NCBI GenBank assembly: GCA_018340375.1 | Contig: JAFFJZ010000001.1 | Coordinates: forward strand, 39,238,001-39,302,000 | Direction: 5' to 3' | DNA from: Gonatopus flavifemur | Taxonomy: Eukaryota; Arthropoda; Insecta; Hymenoptera; Dryinidae | DNA: 64,000 bases | In this document: positions 1-11,148 of the stretch, piece after piece | How positions within the stretch are numbered: the first letter of the stretch is position 1 | Layout of the letters: every line of letters begins with the position of its first letter | Program-made: the position numbers and the translations under genes | The notes under the pieces: model-generated | The model's input: only the letters and a program-made list of their open reading frames with translations | Told to the model about the DNA's origin: nothing | The model's database searches: none

Positions 1-2480
1 ATCAAATGTTCAAGATATCAGTGCATAGCCTATCAGTAAGAGCACATACCGTGTTTCCGGAAACAAGTGTGGAAAATGAATATCGTAAATAATGAATCAT
101 TCGAGAATCCCCTGTTACATTTGTGTTTCTTCGTCACAACGAAGAATCTGTGATCAATTAAATCCAAAAGGAAACCCCAACATTACGCGGAGCGTGAAAT
201 AGAGATAATGACTGGCAGACTAATCGACCAATCAGTCAGATCGGATCAGAATAAACTTGAATGAGATTGTGTATCGCGACGTGCGTACACAATCAGTCGT
301 GCATAAAGGATGCATCCATAGGAAATCGAGAAAAAAATGCGAGGGAGAGAGAGGTTGGATAGTGGATGCAACATCCATGAACGCATCGCACGGATGACTT
401 GCGCGACATCAGTGGCGATACAAGCTTTGAAGCGCTTCAGTTTCGTTTCATTGTATTATACCTGCTTTCTCTTGTTTGATGATCCGTTTTAAACCTTATG
501 GACTGTGACTTTGATGATAATTGCACCCCTTGTCACTGCTGCGGCTTAGCACACGAGTACCGCGCGAAGCTAAGAGAAAATCATCCTTGAAATCGTGTCG
601 TCAGCTTTTGTTCACGAATATTTTGGAAAAAAAAACATAGAAGATAATGGAGATGTAATTCGAGAACATCATTTGACTTTCGTTGTGGAACATCGAAGAA
701 AAATAATTCCCGTATAATCCGTGGATGTTGAACCGTAGGTATGAATACGTCTATACAATTGTCAGACTTCATTGTACGAGAGATGATAACGCGGTCTGGA
801 TTTGAATTATTTCTTTCTAAATCCCGGAGTTACACAGGGCAGTAACGGCTATGTATTATCTGTTATTATTGCAGTTGGCCTTAAATACTGCCCGCAATGA
901 ATACGACGGCTTTGCGGCTGGATCTCCATATTTTAATTAAAAGCTCTTGCTGCATGGCTATGTACATTTGAACATCGTCGTTATCATTCGAGTATTGAAG
1001 AGGGTCCTCGATTCATCGTTGTCACATTTTTAAATATCCCAAAAGTATATAGTCTCATCCAATCGATATAGACACTAATTTTTGAATATTTAAATAATTG
1101 ATTCTATCTTCCCATGAGTCGATTACGGATATGTTACAATAATGTATGTGACTTCAATAATAGAAGATTTTAATTCGTGACTTTTATATCACATTTTTAT
1201 ACACATAAGAATGTTCTTTTCTTCGGTTAATGAAACGGACGGAACGTGACGAAGTTCACGAACAGCCGTCGCAGTAGCAAAGATATGAAGTATCATTTAC
1301 TCTCAATTCGAATAAATCAACGCCATTTCGTATCGTTAATCTTGAAATCAAATAATCTTTGATCTTTGTCCTTAAGTTCCATGTTCGCCTGGCATAGCTT
1401 TTATCTGGTAATTAAGGACCAACTTGCAGCAGACAAATCGCCGTAGATGTCTACGTCGACGGTAACAGGTGCCGTAATTGCACCGTTTTAAATGATAGAT
1501 AAATTTAATCGTGTAACAGATAAAAGGCGGTCTCCTCGAAACGTTGAGATATCGCAAAGAACATTTACGGAGATGCGGAAAAGAATGAAGCAGCAATCGC
1601 ATGGGAAACGTGATGAGCTCGAAGTGAATTGACTAATGTTACATTTTTTATATATCATCCATTAGAGGATTTCAGTCCGATCTTCTACGGCAACTTTCAG
1701 ATGATTCTCGAGATAAATCATCTCTGTTGTTCATCGAATTACACGATCCATTTATCTTGAATCACCTCACCATGCGTGGAATATAGGATTAATAATGGTA
1801 CGGTTCGATTCAACGGGGATTATGTTTTCACTCCATAAAATAAGTTGAATTTTTGCCGGTATTTTCGCAACATGGTCCGCGAAAGCTCAAGATTCATGAG
1901 AATGCGCACGGCGTGCACGACACACAAAGGAGAACTTTTTATCGAATGTATATTCAAAACCCACAGGTGTTTATTACCTACAAAAGCAAAAAAAAAACTT
2001 CGAGGAGAGCCAAAAGCATAGGAAGAACAATACGGTGGAACGCATAAATAGATCAGAGCTACTGAATCGAAGAAAAGTAGAGGAAAAAAGAGGATCGTAT
2101 ATATGAAAAACGAGGAATTCAGAGGAGCAGAACATTTTGGATGTTCCTAGTGATTGTATATACAGATATAATGGTGGGTTGAGGGAGAGGAAGAACGGTG
2201 GTTTATTTGCGTTGTAAAATGCGGCGAGAATGTTCACCCTATGCGAAAATAGTGGATCGTATAAGACTATACCTACACTACTAACGGACCGAGGAGGAAT
2301 GGGCTGAATGCGACAGTGGCGAGTCTGATGGAGGATGGAGGATCGGAGGATGAGGGTGGATCCAAGGGTGGTGGATGGCGACATATGCCGTATACGGGCG
2401 CCGTTTGACTCGTACATCAACAACGTGATTCCCATGCATACTGTTTGCATTTTCTTATACGTATGTATGGACACGCGTAT
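1..2480. other. Unassigned low-copy DNA
   Basis: I see no recognisable gene or repeat here. Reading frames are short and broken. The longest, on the minus strand at 1974-2474, is the translation of an antisense purine-rich tract (about 2040-2400) and is rich in Phe, Ser and Leu, as expected of non-coding DNA. One weak splice-like context occurs at 871-874, where an AG acceptor is followed by 21 open codons and a stop at 938-940. This is treated as a finding, not as a gene. Confidence 0.5.
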
Positions 2481-5400
2481 ATAGGGTGGTCATTAAGTAA
2501 AGTGCTAGTTTGAAATATTTATATCAACAAGACAAATCAATTGCATTGAATTTGAGATGCATGAAAGACATACAGCAATGAGCAAATCCGTAAATTGGTA
2601 TCTTCTTGGTCGAAAAACTGAATGCCGGGATGAGACCGATTCCCGCAATTCCACGATGAATAATTAAATGTATCTCAATGAAAATATCGTTCTGTTAATT
2701 GAAGGAATCGATCCTTCGAAATAAAGATATAAAAGTATCGCGAAAACTCGGATTTTCTGGTTACAACGAGATCTCCGATCGATTTTCATCGAACGAATAA
2801 TTCGACTATTCACATTCAACGGAAGGAATCGTCATTTACATCTTCGTTCGCGTGGAATTGAGGGAATTTTAGTTTCGCAATTTGAGAAACAAAGGAAAAC
2901 TGTGCGACACGTAGGTACGTGTAATACGTACATAAATCAAACTCGGTGCAAGTGGATACCCAAAACCATCGATACTTTGTCCTGGTGTTCGCGAAAGGAA
3001 ATTTCAGCGATGTCAATAATACAGTGCGAAATAGATTGAGGTTGTGGAAATTCTCTGATGCGATGAGAACGTGGATTTCGAAGATATCAGGACTTTGCTT
3101 TAATCCGAACGAGAATGTCAGAGATATCGATATCCGACGCGCTCAGCAAACAAAAAATTGATGAATTACGAAGATGGATATTTCAATTCCGCAACTTCGC
3201 AACTCGAGAGAACAAACTCAACTGCTTTGTAATGGTTAAATTAGCGTTGAATTCTTGAGTGCAAAATAGTTCAAACGCTAAGAGTTCGTGTTTTCTAAAT
3301 CGATGTGATATTACGATGCAGAAAAGAATGAGTGTGATCAAAGGCTTGTTAAGCTTGTCTAGTCTATCCCCGAAGCTTTTAAGTTCGAGCCAAAGTAAAT
3401 CCCGTAGAAAGACGAGCTAACTAGTATGTAGATGGACGAAGCAGGAACGGAGGAAAGAGTTTGAAAGAGGTGTGAAGAGTGAAAAGCAGAAGGTGAGGGG
3501 AGGGCGATGAGAAGATGGTACTTTATGGGAGAACATATAATCTCCTTTTTCGTCGTCAACGTGAGAAAAAAAGAACACAACGAGGTGATAGCTCGGAGCG
3601 ACTGTTTTCATGTGGCGTAAGGCAGATACCGTTATCTAGATGCAATGTAAGCCGCTGTTGAGATGAGCTGAGAAAACCGGGACTCGAATTTAGCTTTTTA
3701 TAATGCTTGGAGAAGAATATACTTTTCGCTACCTTTTCTTAATAATCCGGTGTATTTCACATAATTATAATTTTCGATTGATATCATCATTTCAAAATGG
3801 GTTTTCGTCGTCTCGAATACAACTTTTCTCCCAGTCAAACCCTTTAATGTGTGTGTGTGTGTGTGCGTCATAATCAGCCACAGCAGAATCTCACAATAAG
3901 GAAAGAAATAGTCCCTACAGAAAGAATGTTCCCTAGTTCAGGTGAAGGGTCAAGAGACCGTTCAAGTGGGAGAATTCAATTACCACAAGCTGTACTTACT
4001 TTTATGTGCAAGTCTCTATTCCCTCACAATTACACGTTCTTAAATCTCATAATTACGGAACCATTGAATTGTAACTCTGTGATGAACTGAGCTTCGTGTT
4101 TCTACATTGTAATTTCAATGGAAAAGAAAATATATTCTTCCTGATTCAATTTCATTCCATCTGTATAAACAGTCTCTTGAAGATATGAAAAATTCAACCC
4201 ACATCACGGTTGCATAACTTTAAGAACTTCGGGTTGTTGAAAGTTCAACAAAAGAATGACATTGGAGAATGCTGACAGCTGATGGATACATTTCCTTGAT
4301 TTTTAAAGTTTTATGCCAACCTTGATAAACATATCATTCATATACTTGGTGCTATACAGGAATTCGTAAAGAATTGTGATTTGAGGGATGTAGTGGAATT
4401 CTAAAGATTATTATACAATCGCTGAACTTCATGACCCTCTCGATTGTTTGAAAACTCAATTTTTAAAAATTGCATAGTCACGTTTTTGAAAATATCCACT
4501 TGTTCCCTCGTGATTTGGATTCGAGTTTCACCGAGGTGAACCACAAGATTTCATTTCTCACACTTCTTACGAAGTTTATTTTTGAACAAAATAATTTGTG
4601 AATTATGTATGAATCCTCACCAGCGAATAATTTCAACGAGCCCTAAGAAGATAAGTGATGTGAACAGGTTGAGATATCATCAAACTTCGATCCACACGAC
4701 ATTTCGAATAAATCGGTGCGCCATTTACATAATAAATCCTTTCACTTTCCAAGAAGGAACGCAATGTACATAACCTCTGGGAAATGTAATTGAGCGACTG
4801 AACAAATCGAACATAACAATTTGGAGGATGGGCTGCCGTAATCAGTTACAACTTGACGAGCTGTGAATTACACGTCTCTCACGTGACGTCTTTGAAGGTC
4901 CGTTTGATTGAACGTCAGTAACTTGTCTGAGTGCTGACGATAGCTCTTACGATGAACAATGTTTCAATAATCGAATGGAACGAAATTGCTCTAGAAACAC
5001 AATAGGTTTGAGATACACGTACACGCAGAAATGCAGTAAAGTACATTTTCACTCAAACATATCTCGCATATTTGGTGATTTAATTTGATAGCCTGGAGAT
5101 CGATTTATCTCAAAAACATTCAGATCTTGAACCGATTTTATTCGCAGAGAATAATAAAAACGTATACCTTCTTGAAGTATCTCGAATACTAAAAGCGTGT
5201 GACAAAAATATGACCTATTATCCGTCTTTTGCTCCTCTTTCCGTGCCAACATTATGACGCGACGTGGAGAAGGAAATGATCACTTTTACGATATCTTCTT
5301 GAGAATCGAGAGCTCGAGTTGAGTCACCTCGTACAGCAGTGCATATAATATTGATACATCTATACTGGAGGGACCACTGTATCTTCTACAAGTCGATAAC

Positions 5401-8400
5401 ACTCGATTTCATTCTATTGTTGTTCGTCAATAATCGTAAGCATTGTTGCCGCCGAAGCGAAGTGAAGGAAAAAAGTGGAACGATCCTAAGGTATCAACTT
5501 CGCTGATAACAACGTCATCGATCGTCTCAGAAAACGAAGATATAAAATGGATATCATCGCTGTGCGGAATTATTGTCAGGCTTGAGAGCGAAACAAAAGA
5601 TAATTGTTTGGATTGAATTTTCTCGATTGTGATGTACAGGTTATGGAATATCGCGGGGATTGCGAAGTGACACACATCCAATTAACAGTTCCTTTTGAAT
5701 TGTATGGGTTTGCGTGGATCGTTGCGTATTATTTAATGTCTTCCGGTTGAAATATGTGAATAACGTGAATTCGGGAGATGATAAACACAGATTTGTTATG
5801 TTGAAGAATCGATAGCAGAGCTATACAATCCATTCACAAGGAAGGACGTGTTGTTCAAATCGCAACTAATGAATCTGTACAATAATTTTTTTTTTCTCAG
5901 AAGAGCCATTAGAATTGCATAAAATCATACACATTGAGTATGTATTATAAACTTGCGTATAATTTTATATTATTTCAATAGATTCAGTTTATGGGACAAA
6001 GAAATTGCAGGAAATTCTATTCCAGAATATATTTTCACATGCAACCTAGAAACGATTCCGATTGGGGTTACATTAATTCGTGGACGATGAATAGCAAAAA
6101 ATGTTGCTGAAACCATGAACATAACGACGTCCCAAATTCCGGTCACGTAAAACACACACCATCTACTTCCATCCGATATATATAAGTATCGATACATAAA
6201 CTGAAACCTTAAATATTCTTGGAAAAGGAAAAGAGTTATGTTTGCACGTACAACAGATGTTTTAGTATGTACTTGAAGAATTACTCAAATATTCATCGAT
6301 CACTTGGTTACGTATTAATTTGAAAAGACATTTGTTCGTGGGATGAATTCGTTTTGAAAAAGTTCCTCCGTTACATGCATCGATATTGGAATTTTGAAGA
6401 AATACGATAAGTAACGAATTTAATCTCATTTTGAGAAAATCATTTGGAAAATTTGGAAATTTCGTCACGTATCATTGGGAATTTTGTAAACAGTGAACGG
6501 TTAGCCTACAGGCCTTGTGCTCCATACAATAGAAATTTCTAAGAGTTTTCAATGCCTCTCTCATCTTGAGTATTCTTCAATTATTCAACTTAAAAAGTTG
6601 TTCAAGAGTCTAAAGACCTTTATTGTTCTTGAACTCTGTTAGGAGCATATAATATGAGTTCTTTTGTTCGTGTTGGTTCAATTTCGATCCATATAATGCA
6701 GATTCCTATCTAGATCCATTTCTTGAATACAACTGCTACCACGTTTACGATGTACTTGAAGTTTGGATCAATCGAGAGCTCTGTATTACGCATTGATAGT
6801 TTCATTATACAATTGAAGATATCAATTTACTAGATCGAGGTATGGATAATTATGATTTACCTCAGCGAAAATGCTCTATGCATTCACAAATTTCGTGACG
6901 CCTACGCTAGCGAAAAACTACGCTTTTAAGTGCCTTGCGAATTTATGGTTAGTTCGCTAGGTTTTCGCGGGAAAACGAACTAGGAAGGAAGCTTTAAACA
7001 TGATTGGAAGTTTTAGGTATCAGAAGTGAAAATATTCCTCTTCTTTCTTCATAATTTCCAATAATTTCTAAGAAGTCGCGCGACTTTTTTTATGATTTCT
7101 TGATCAAAAAACTGTTATTTTAAGTGAGGAAAATTCAAAAGTCCGATGCGGAAGGTGTTAATATATTGAAGTTGAAATATGCCCGAGCTTGAAGATGGCG
7201 GATTCAATATGATGTAATAGAAATTGAAAAATTCTCCAATTCCTTTGAATATTGATATCTGCGAGACACGTGTTTTAAAATTCAATATAACTTCCTATGA
7301 AGTCAAATCTGCGTGAAAAAAGACTTCATTGAATATTTCTGTTGCATATACATGTTTGATGAAGTTTCATTCCTGATTCCATCTGTTTTATTTTGTTTCT
7401 TCGGCGAAAAGATATGATAATAAATTGTTTCAGATGAATAAATGTATTGTTTTTTGTTCACCACCGACAGAGATTCCGCTTCGTCTTAACGAGAAACTGA
7501 TGATTTCAAAAGAATATCTTCACTCAATACGCTTTTATATTGTCCCAGTTCCATAAAATCATCTCTCCTGATCAAGTACAATGCAATCGAATGTGACATA
7601 TCCAAATCGAACTGATGATATTGTGCAGTGAATACGTAATGACTATCAATTCATATATAACGTATATAAAAGCAATTATCGATGCAATATCATTTACATA
7701 ATGTGCCGCAATATCGACATAAAAATGAGGAGAAAAAGATATGATGCGATAAACTCATTTGTTTTACTTCGACATTGTCGTTATTTCGCTTTTTCTGTTC
7801 ATTGGATTGCAGTTGGTATTTGATTGCTAGTTTCTATTCCATGTAATGTATGTGCATGTAAAACGCATCTGTTTTTCTCACAATTTTAGTATCGAAGAGG
7901 AGGAATGATAATTCAAAACTCACAAATCTTTGATTCCTTATTTTACAGGGACAACTTCATGATATGTTTTTCACGTCCATTTTTTATGGATGTTAGATGA
8001 ATAATATTTAGCCCATACGTAATCTTCATTCAATTTAGAATCTATCAGGATGATGCGATTGAATTCTCGGATAGTATGCCTCAATTATCAGAGCTAAATT
8101 TAATCCATCAAACACCGTTTCAGGTTGTGTCGGTTCAGCAGAGGGAGGTTAATTCAGAACGCTTATTTAATCACTGACAAACATCCTTACGTAATGACCG
8201 TTGCATTATTCAGATCTAGTTTCAACCATCAAACGATGCATTGAGGATTTGTTAAATTGCATCAAGAATCACTTGTTGAACTGGTTGTTTCATTAAATTA
8301 CTCAGTGCCGTGAGAAAGTTGAAGATCGATCGAACAAAATTGTAAATAGCCTAATCTGAATTGTTTGGGAGGACAACAATAATTTATGTCCACATTTACT

Positions 8401-8846
8401 AATCACAAGCGGGCTGGTTTATAATCCTGATCTGGATCAGAGAATTTAAAAGGGTTTCATACTGATTTTGTCTTCATTATTGAATATTGCTGACAAAGTG
8501 AGACGTATTTGAGTTATAATTAATCAATTATTCCACCATCACTTCCATTTTTTCGGAGACGCAATTGAGGAGGAACCTTGAGAATATTACTACGCCAAAT
8601 CCCTAGTGGAAATATAATCATTTTTCCCTATTACTGATGAGGCACTGATGAGGAAAAACTGATCACTAACTTATTGGGAACTGATTAGACGAATATGATT
8701 ATTAAGATTCATATAAAACTGATTGAATCATTGTTTTCATTCACAAGGAACATTAATAGCGTGAATGTTTATAAAAAATATTCGGTTTGAAGAACATATT
8801 GATCGTTATTGAAGTGATATATTTCAATCGAAAAAGTACACCTATT
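2481..8846. other. Unassigned low-copy DNA with one microsatellite
   Basis: No open reading frame here has a recognisable domain, and I see no long inverted or direct repeat. At 2483 the sequence tatagggtggtcattaagt resembles a transposon terminus, but no matching partner end was found. A pyrimidine tract ending in AG lies at about 5886-5900 but leads into no convincing exon. The stretch is best read as intron or intergenic DNA. Confidence 0.5.
3848..3865. repeat. TG dinucleotide microsatellite
   Basis: Nine uninterrupted TG units are followed by a degenerate tail (CGTCA). It is a simple sequence repeat with no associated gene. Confidence 0.9.
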
Positions 8847-8934
8847 CCCGACGAGAAATTTGGTCGGGCAAACCTCAGGGCTTCATGTTACCTTATAAGG
8901 CCCCTACTTTTACCTCACAAAATTTCTAGTCGGG
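8847..8934. mobile_element. Short MITE with CCCGAC ends and TT duplication
   Basis: An 88-bp imperfect palindrome. The left end reads cccgacgagaaatt, and the right end in reverse complement reads cccgactagaaatt. TT lies immediately outside both ends, fitting a 2-bp target duplication. The same terminus occurs at 60773-60891, flanked by GA on both sides, so this is a repeated family and not a chance palindrome. It has no coding capacity. Transposon superfamily is not established. Confidence 0.65.
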
Positions 8935-9279
8935 TTTTAGATATATGTCTTAACCAAAATTCGAGGTATTCCAAAGAAATTGAATTGAATTGGTTCGAAT
9001 TATTTCATTCTGGTTTTGCTGTATCGAATCAATGGAACCTAACCTCAATAATTATAAGAAGTATATGCACATCACAAAGCTACCTTGGAAATTATTAGAT
9101 TTTGTAAGATTATGGTATAAAAGGAGACGGGATGTAATATGTATATATTCTTTCTCGTTGTCAAACAATATAGTTTTGTTATTTATCATGAGTAAGTATA
9201 CAATCCCACACAGCACCAGTGTTCTTGCAAAATAAATACTATGTGGGATATATTGTAACCTGAATATTATCTCATGATA
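8935..9279. other. Unassigned spacer
   Basis: Short AT-rich spacer between two repeats. Two overlapping small frames (8787-9098 and 8990-9235) run through it, but neither shows a domain. The first starts upstream of and reads through the adjacent MITE, which argues against it being a gene. Confidence 0.5.
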
Positions 9280-9486
9280 CAGGGTTCCCCCAAAATTTGA
9301 AGAGTCATTTTCCCTGACTTTTCCTGACTTTCACTGACCATGCTCGAAATTTTCCCTGACTCTGAAATGAGTATACCCAGATAGCACACAAGTTGCTTCA
9401 AATTGTACCAAACCAATCAATTTGTTTCTATAACTGGAAATAGCAAATCCAAAATACTTGGAGCAAGTTGGGGTAACTTAGGACGC
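9280..9486. repeat. Two partial interspersed repeats
   Basis: The first part starts cagggttcccccaaaatttg at 9280 and carries repeated tttccctgac blocks to about 9358. Similar CCCTGAC-rich sequences are common dispersed repeats in invertebrate genomes (established knowledge, from memory). The second part begins at 9376, just after a TA, with cccagatagcacacaag. It resembles the ends of the MITE at 40224-40339. Neither part has a detectable second terminus, so both look truncated. Confidence 0.5.
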
Positions 9487-9494
9487 CACTGAGC

Positions 9495-9703
9495 CAGTGA
9501 TGCCAGATTCGAGACCGAGACCGCTCTTACCCTCTCCATCCACCGCTTCCCCTTTCTCCCACCATGCGGATTAAATTGGGCGAGCGAGAGAGTGATACAC
9601 TCTTTCTCTCTCGCTCGCCCAATTTAATCCGCATGGTGGGAGAAAGGGGAAGCGGTGGATGGAGAGGGTAAGAGCGGTCTCGGTCTCGAATCTGGCATCA
9701 CTG
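9495..9703. mobile_element. Perfect hairpin MITE, hAT type (Buster-like)
   Basis: Two 98-base arms (9495-9592 and 9606-9703) are exact reverse complements around a 13-base spacer. The termini read cagtgatgccagattcgaga. The flanks are cactgagc (9487-9494) and cactaagc (9704-9711), an 8-bp target duplication with one mismatch. Eight-bp duplications and CAG-type ends are characteristic of hAT transposons. The right copy fits the nnnTAnnn preference known for the Buster group. There is no reading frame. Perfect arm identity implies recent insertion or arm homogenisation. If transcribed, it would fold into a near-continuous 98-bp double-stranded RNA. Confidence 0.85.
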
Positions 9704-9831
9704 CACTAAGCAAACTCAGCTTATAAATGAAATTGTGGAATTGTCATGATTTATGATGGAATATTGTTACAATTTACCAGTATATCGCATCGTCACCAAA
9801 TTCCTTTGAATATGAGTGTGATAAGTACATA

Positions 9832-9858
9832 CATTCTGTCAAAAAAGTACCGGAAATT
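9832..9858. repeat. Mariner left terminal inverted repeat
   Basis: Starts cattctgtcaaaaaagtacc directly after TA. It matches the reverse complement of 11120-11146 over 27 bases with one mismatch at position 23 (A versus G). This end lies beyond the 3' end of the transposase gene and is the presumed transposase-binding site. Confidence 0.93.
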
Positions 9859-9882
9859 CTTGAATAAAACACAAAATATTTT

Positions 9883-10974
9883 TTATTCTTCCAAATCTAT
9901 TGTATCGCCTTCAAAGTAGTCCCCTCCCGAAATGATACATTTATGCCAACGAACAATCCAATCTTCAAAACATTCTTTATACGCTTTTCCCGGAATCGAT
10001 TTCAGTTCTCGCCGTGAATTCTCTTTAATATCTTCTATCGATTCAAAACGGGTGCCTCGAAGTGGTAATTCAAGATTTGGACACAGAAAAAAGTCGGCTG
10101 GAGCCAGATCAGGTGAATACGGTGGCTGTTCGATGATATTTGTTGAGTTTTTGGCCAAAAATTGGTTCACAATGAAAGCCTTGTGAGATGGTGCATTATC
10201 GTGATGCAAAATCCATGAATTTTCTTTCCACAAATCTGGCCTTTTTCGACAAATTTGCTCTCTTAAACGCCGCATAACGCTTAGATGATATTCTTTATTC
10301 ACCGTCTGACCTTCTGGCAGGAATTCCGAATGTACAACACCGCGATAATAAAAAAACACAGTCAACATTACCTTCACTTTTCGGCTTTGGCGTGGCTTTT
10401 TCGGTTTCGACTCAGCTGGAAGCCGCCACTCCGCAGCTTGTTGACTGGTTTGCATGTCATATTCGTAAACTCATGTCTCATCACCTGTTATAATGCGTGT
10501 TATGAATGTGGGGTCGAAATTGACTCGTTCTAGCATGTCTTCAGCGACCTGTACGTGATTCAGTTTTTGGAAAAAATTCAAGTCTTTCGGAACTAATCGA
10601 GCGGCAACGCATTTCATGTCCAAACAATCATGTGAAATAGTACGAACTGATTTGTGAGACACAGAAAGTTCACCTGCTATCTCTCTCAAACTTAAGTGAC
10701 GATTTTCAGTCACCATTTTCTTCACTTTATCGATATTGACTTCAGTTAAAGACGTCGATGGACGACCAGAGCGAGGCAAATCTTCCACCACATCTCGACC
10801 ACTTTTGAATGCACTGTACCACTCATATGCACGTGTTTTTGATAGAGTCAATTCACCGTAAGCCTTCTCCAATATTTTCAGCGATTCGGCACACGAAATT
10901 CCATTTGCAACGCAAAATTTAAAACAAATTCTTTGTTCAATCTTCGTATCCATTGTGACAATCGCGGGACACAC
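9883..10974 (-). pseudogene. Mariner transposase, one premature stop
   Basis: Cut-and-paste transposase of the DD34D mariner family. The frame opens at 10974. A second Met at 10953 (MDTKIEQRIC) is the more usual family start. The N-terminal part has the paired helix-turn-helix region, with FKSGRDVVEDLPRSGRPSTS and later LSLREIAGELSVSHKSVRT. The linker motif RLVPKDL stands where WVPHEL-type motifs occur. The first catalytic Asp is in ITGDE, the second in ILHHDNAPSH and the third in YSPDLAPADFF, with 34 residues between the last two. A TGA at 10471-10473 interrupts the frame directly after GDET, where the family normally has Trp, so a single TGG to TGA change explains it. The frame resumes with VYEYD and runs to the stop at 9883-9885. 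Mariners usually read VFFDY where this copy has VFFYY. Confidence 0.93.
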
Positions 10975-11119
10975 TTGAGAGAGTTGAAAAGATCGAGCAC
11001 TTTAAACAAACTGAATGACAGATGACAGTCGAACTCTGCGTCAATATACAGGACGAATGTACCAACTTCACAACAAAAAGAATGTTGACAAATCCGTTAG
11101 CCGCACTTTTTAAATGATC

Positions 11120-11146
11120 AATTCCCGGTACTTTTTTGACAGAATG
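11120..11146. repeat. Mariner right terminal inverted repeat
   Basis: Reverse complement starts cattctgtcaaaaaagtacc, identical to the left end over its first 22 bases. It is followed by TA at 11147-11148. It sits about 145 bases upstream of the transposase start, so the short 5' untranslated region and promoter must lie between 10975 and 11119. Confidence 0.93.
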
Positions 11147-11148
11147 TA

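Larger units (their letters stand above)
9832..11146 (-). mobile_element. Mariner (Tc1/mariner) transposon, nearly intact
   Basis: A 1315-bp element with 27-bp terminal inverted repeats, flanked by TA (9830-9831 and 11147-11148). This is the expected TA target duplication. It encodes a DD34D transposase on the minus strand, in one frame from end to end except for one nonsense codon. Length, terminal repeat size, TA duplication and catalytic spacing all match canonical insect mariners, which are about 1.3 kb. The terminal repeats differ at one base, suggesting a fairly young copy. It is probably non-autonomous because of the stop codon but could still be mobilised in trans. Confidence 0.95.

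Noticed and set aside
1974..2474. 166-codon minus-strand frame
   Set aside because: It mirrors a purine-rich plus-strand tract, is dominated by Phe, Ser and Leu, and has no domain or splice support.
2483..2520. Transposon-like terminus tatagggtggtcattaagt
   Set aside because: No inverted partner was found within several kb.
9932..10533. Plus-strand open frames
   Set aside because: They are antisense to the mariner transposase, whose minus-strand frame has clear family motifs.
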